A DNA stretch of 5,537 nt from JBDSGC01 sp046594105 (GTDB lineage Bacteria; Acidobacteriota; Thermoanaerobaculia; Gp7-AA8): contig JBKJQB010000313.1 in the NCBI GenBank assembly GCA_046594105.1, forward strand, positions 1 to 5,537, read 5' to 3'. The first letter of the stretch is position 1, and each line of letters opens with the position of its first letter. This document shows positions 4,615-5,537 of this stretch, piece by piece. The position numbers and the translations under genes are program-made. Below the pieces are notes generated by a model. It was not told the DNA's origin, ran no database searches, and was given only the letters and a program-made list of their open reading frames with translations.

Positions 4615-5430
4615 TCAGATCTTCGCGGCCTTCGCGTAGGCGAGCTGAAGAACCTCGAGCGGGGCCGCGTCGCTGGCGAGCACGCAGAGAACGGATCCCT
4701 CCGGCCAGAAGACCATCGTCGTTCCCCCCCGTTCGAAGCGATAGAACCGAATCCCGTCGTGTTCTGTGATGATCGATCCTGGAGGAATCGCAGCGACCGT
4801 GGCTTCGAACATCTGACACACGAGAAGCTTTCCGTTCGGGCCTCGGTAAACGAACAGCGCGCTGGAGCGGCCGCCGAGCCGGTACGTGCGGCCACCCTCA
4901 AGCCGGTAACCCATCATTCCCAGGTCGAACACCCGCGTCGGGAACGTGATGCCGGCGCGCGTAAAGAAGGTCTCCACTGCGGCGGGACTCTCGGAACGCA
5001 ACTGCAGGGGAAGCGCCGAAGAACGGACGGCGCGAAAGGCGCGCGATGTCTGCTCCGCCAGATCGACCGGGGGCAACGCCGCAGGCGGAGCCGGCGCGCG
5101 TTGCACCATGAGGAAGACGAACGCGAGCAGCGCGGCGGCAGCAGCGGCTGTCCACGCCCACGCACTCCATCGCGGGCGGAGAACGGAGCCGCTGAGTGCC
5201 ACCGTATCGAGAGCGGAGCTCACCCGAAGGCGGAGCTCCGGAGGCAGCTCGACCTCCTCCGCAGTGCTCCGGCGGAGAGCCTCCCGTGTCTGACGGACCG
5301 CATCCCACTCCCGCCGGCATGCCTCGCAGTCCGTCAGGTGCGATTCGATCCTGCGCACGGCGTTCGCATCGAGCCGGCCGCTGGCAAGATCGTCGATCAC
5401 ATCGTGCACGTGTGATGAAACGCCGCTCAT
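4615..5430 (-). CDS. Membrane zinc-type anti-sigma factor (ZAS, zf-HC2)
   Basis: This is a 271-residue single-pass membrane protein that would hold the adjacent ECF sigma factor inactive until an envelope signal arrives. The cytoplasmic N-terminus carries the zinc anti-sigma motif His31-x3-Cys35-x2-Cys38 (SHLTDCEAC), with His9 as probable fourth ligand. A helix follows (43-56), then one membrane segment at about 89-109 (AWTAAAAAALLAFVFLMV). The C-terminal part of about 160 residues lies outside; it has GYRLEGGRTYRLGGRSSALFVYR (174-196), a pattern I have seen in other anti-sigma sensor regions, and two cysteines, Cys205 and Cys249. The start ATG overlaps the sigma stop (ATGA) and has GGAGGGG at 5435-5441 upstream. 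The signal sensed is unknown. Confidence 0.88.
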   Translation of the reverse strand: MSGVSSHVHDVIDDLASGRLDANAVRRIESHLTDCEACRREWDAVRQTREALRRSTAEEVELPPELRLRVSSALDTVALSGSVLRPRWSAWAWTAAAAAALLAFVFLMVQRAPAPPAALPPVDLAEQTSRAFRAVRSSALPLQLRSESPAAVETFFTRAGITFPTRVFDLGMMGYRLEGGRTYRLGGRSSALFVYRGPNGKLLVCQMFEATVAAIPPGSIITEHDGIRFYRFERGGTTMVFWPEGSVLCVLASDAAPLEVLQLAYAKAAKI

Positions 5431-5537
5431 CGTTCCCCTCCACCGAGATAGCCCGTCCGCCGCGCGTACTCCTGCAACTCGGCGTACAGGATTCTGCGCG
5501 CCCGGGAAAGCCGCGACCGCACAGTCCCGATCGGACT
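5427..5537 (-). CDS. Partial C-terminus of an ECF RNA polymerase sigma factor
   Basis: The gene enters from the right edge with 36 residues left before its TGA (5429-5427). The start of the fragment, SPIGTVRSRLSRARRILYAE, is the end of sigma region 4.2: the recognition helix IGTVRSRLSRAR binds the -35 element of target promoters. The tail ELQEYARRTGYLGGGER is typical of ECF sigmas encoded next to zinc anti-sigma factors. The stop overlaps the anti-sigma start by ATGA, implying one operon and coupled translation, so sigma and its inhibitor are made together. The ECF group cannot be assigned from this fragment. Confidence 0.88.
   Translation of the reverse strand, partial: SPIGTVRSRLSRARRILYAELQEYARRTGYLGGGER
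5435..5441 (-). promoter_or_regulatory. Shine-Dalgarno site of the anti-sigma gene
   Basis: GGAGGGG on the minus strand lies 4 nt before the ATG at 5430, inside the end of the sigma gene. It supports this start. It also contrasts with the SD-less operon-leading genes of the window. Confidence 0.7.

Noticed and set aside
3749..4819. Long 356-residue minus-strand open frame
   Set aside because: It is antisense to the peroxiredoxin, crosses the IS110 remnant and overlaps the anti-sigma gene in another frame. Only its central part has meaning, as one frame of the transposase remnant.
4759..5415. 218-residue plus-strand open frame
   Set aside because: It is antisense to the well-supported anti-sigma gene, has low-complexity Arg/Ala composition and no recognisable domain.

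Overview
The window is GC-rich bacterial DNA with tightly packed operons and palindrome-rich intergenic DNA. The protein types (PATAN/DUF4388 receiver, V4R domain, zinc anti-sigma factor, PYP-like PAS) and the GCCGGC-type palindromes suggest an environmental bacterium such as an Acidobacteriota or myxobacterium-like lineage. That placement is an impression; there is no rRNA or marker gene here.

Layout. (1) Bases 1-642, minus strand: a small antibiotic-biosynthesis-monooxygenase (ABM/HmoA-like) gene, followed 3 nt later by the first 103 codons of a gene that runs off the left edge, probably a cobalamin-binding-domain protein. (2) Bases 643-1230: 588 nt of divergent intergenic DNA holding two elaborate palindromic repeat elements and the leading promoters of both flanking operons. 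(3) Bases 1231-3532, plus strand: three genes joined by two ATGA overlaps. They encode a degenerate receiver-PATAN protein, a photoactive-yellow-protein-like PAS domain fused to a V4R domain, and an unrecognised 52-residue acidic protein. This reads as a light or small-molecule sensory operon. (4) Bases 3725-4264, plus strand: an exported peroxiredoxin-like protein whose redox-active cysteine codon is an in-frame TGA. A stem-loop of the bacterial SECIS type begins 11 nt after it, so this is very likely a selenoprotein. Ordinary ORF calling splits it and loses its first half. (5) Bases about 4300-4556, minus strand: the decayed N-terminal end of an IS110-family transposase. (6) Bases 4615-5537, minus strand: a membrane zinc anti-sigma factor, overlapping by ATGA the end of an ECF sigma factor gene that enters from the right edge.

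The two most notable items are the TGA-containing peroxiredoxin with its SECIS-like hairpin, and the PYP-V4R / PATAN-receiver / acidic-protein operon, in which the PYP chromophore cysteine and its hydrogen-bonding Tyr and Glu are conserved. Three genes that lead transcription units lack a Shine-Dalgarno sequence and carry a -10-like hexamer 6-8 nt before the start codon, suggesting leaderless mRNAs. Two of the three downstream, overlapping genes have a clear Shine-Dalgarno sequence.
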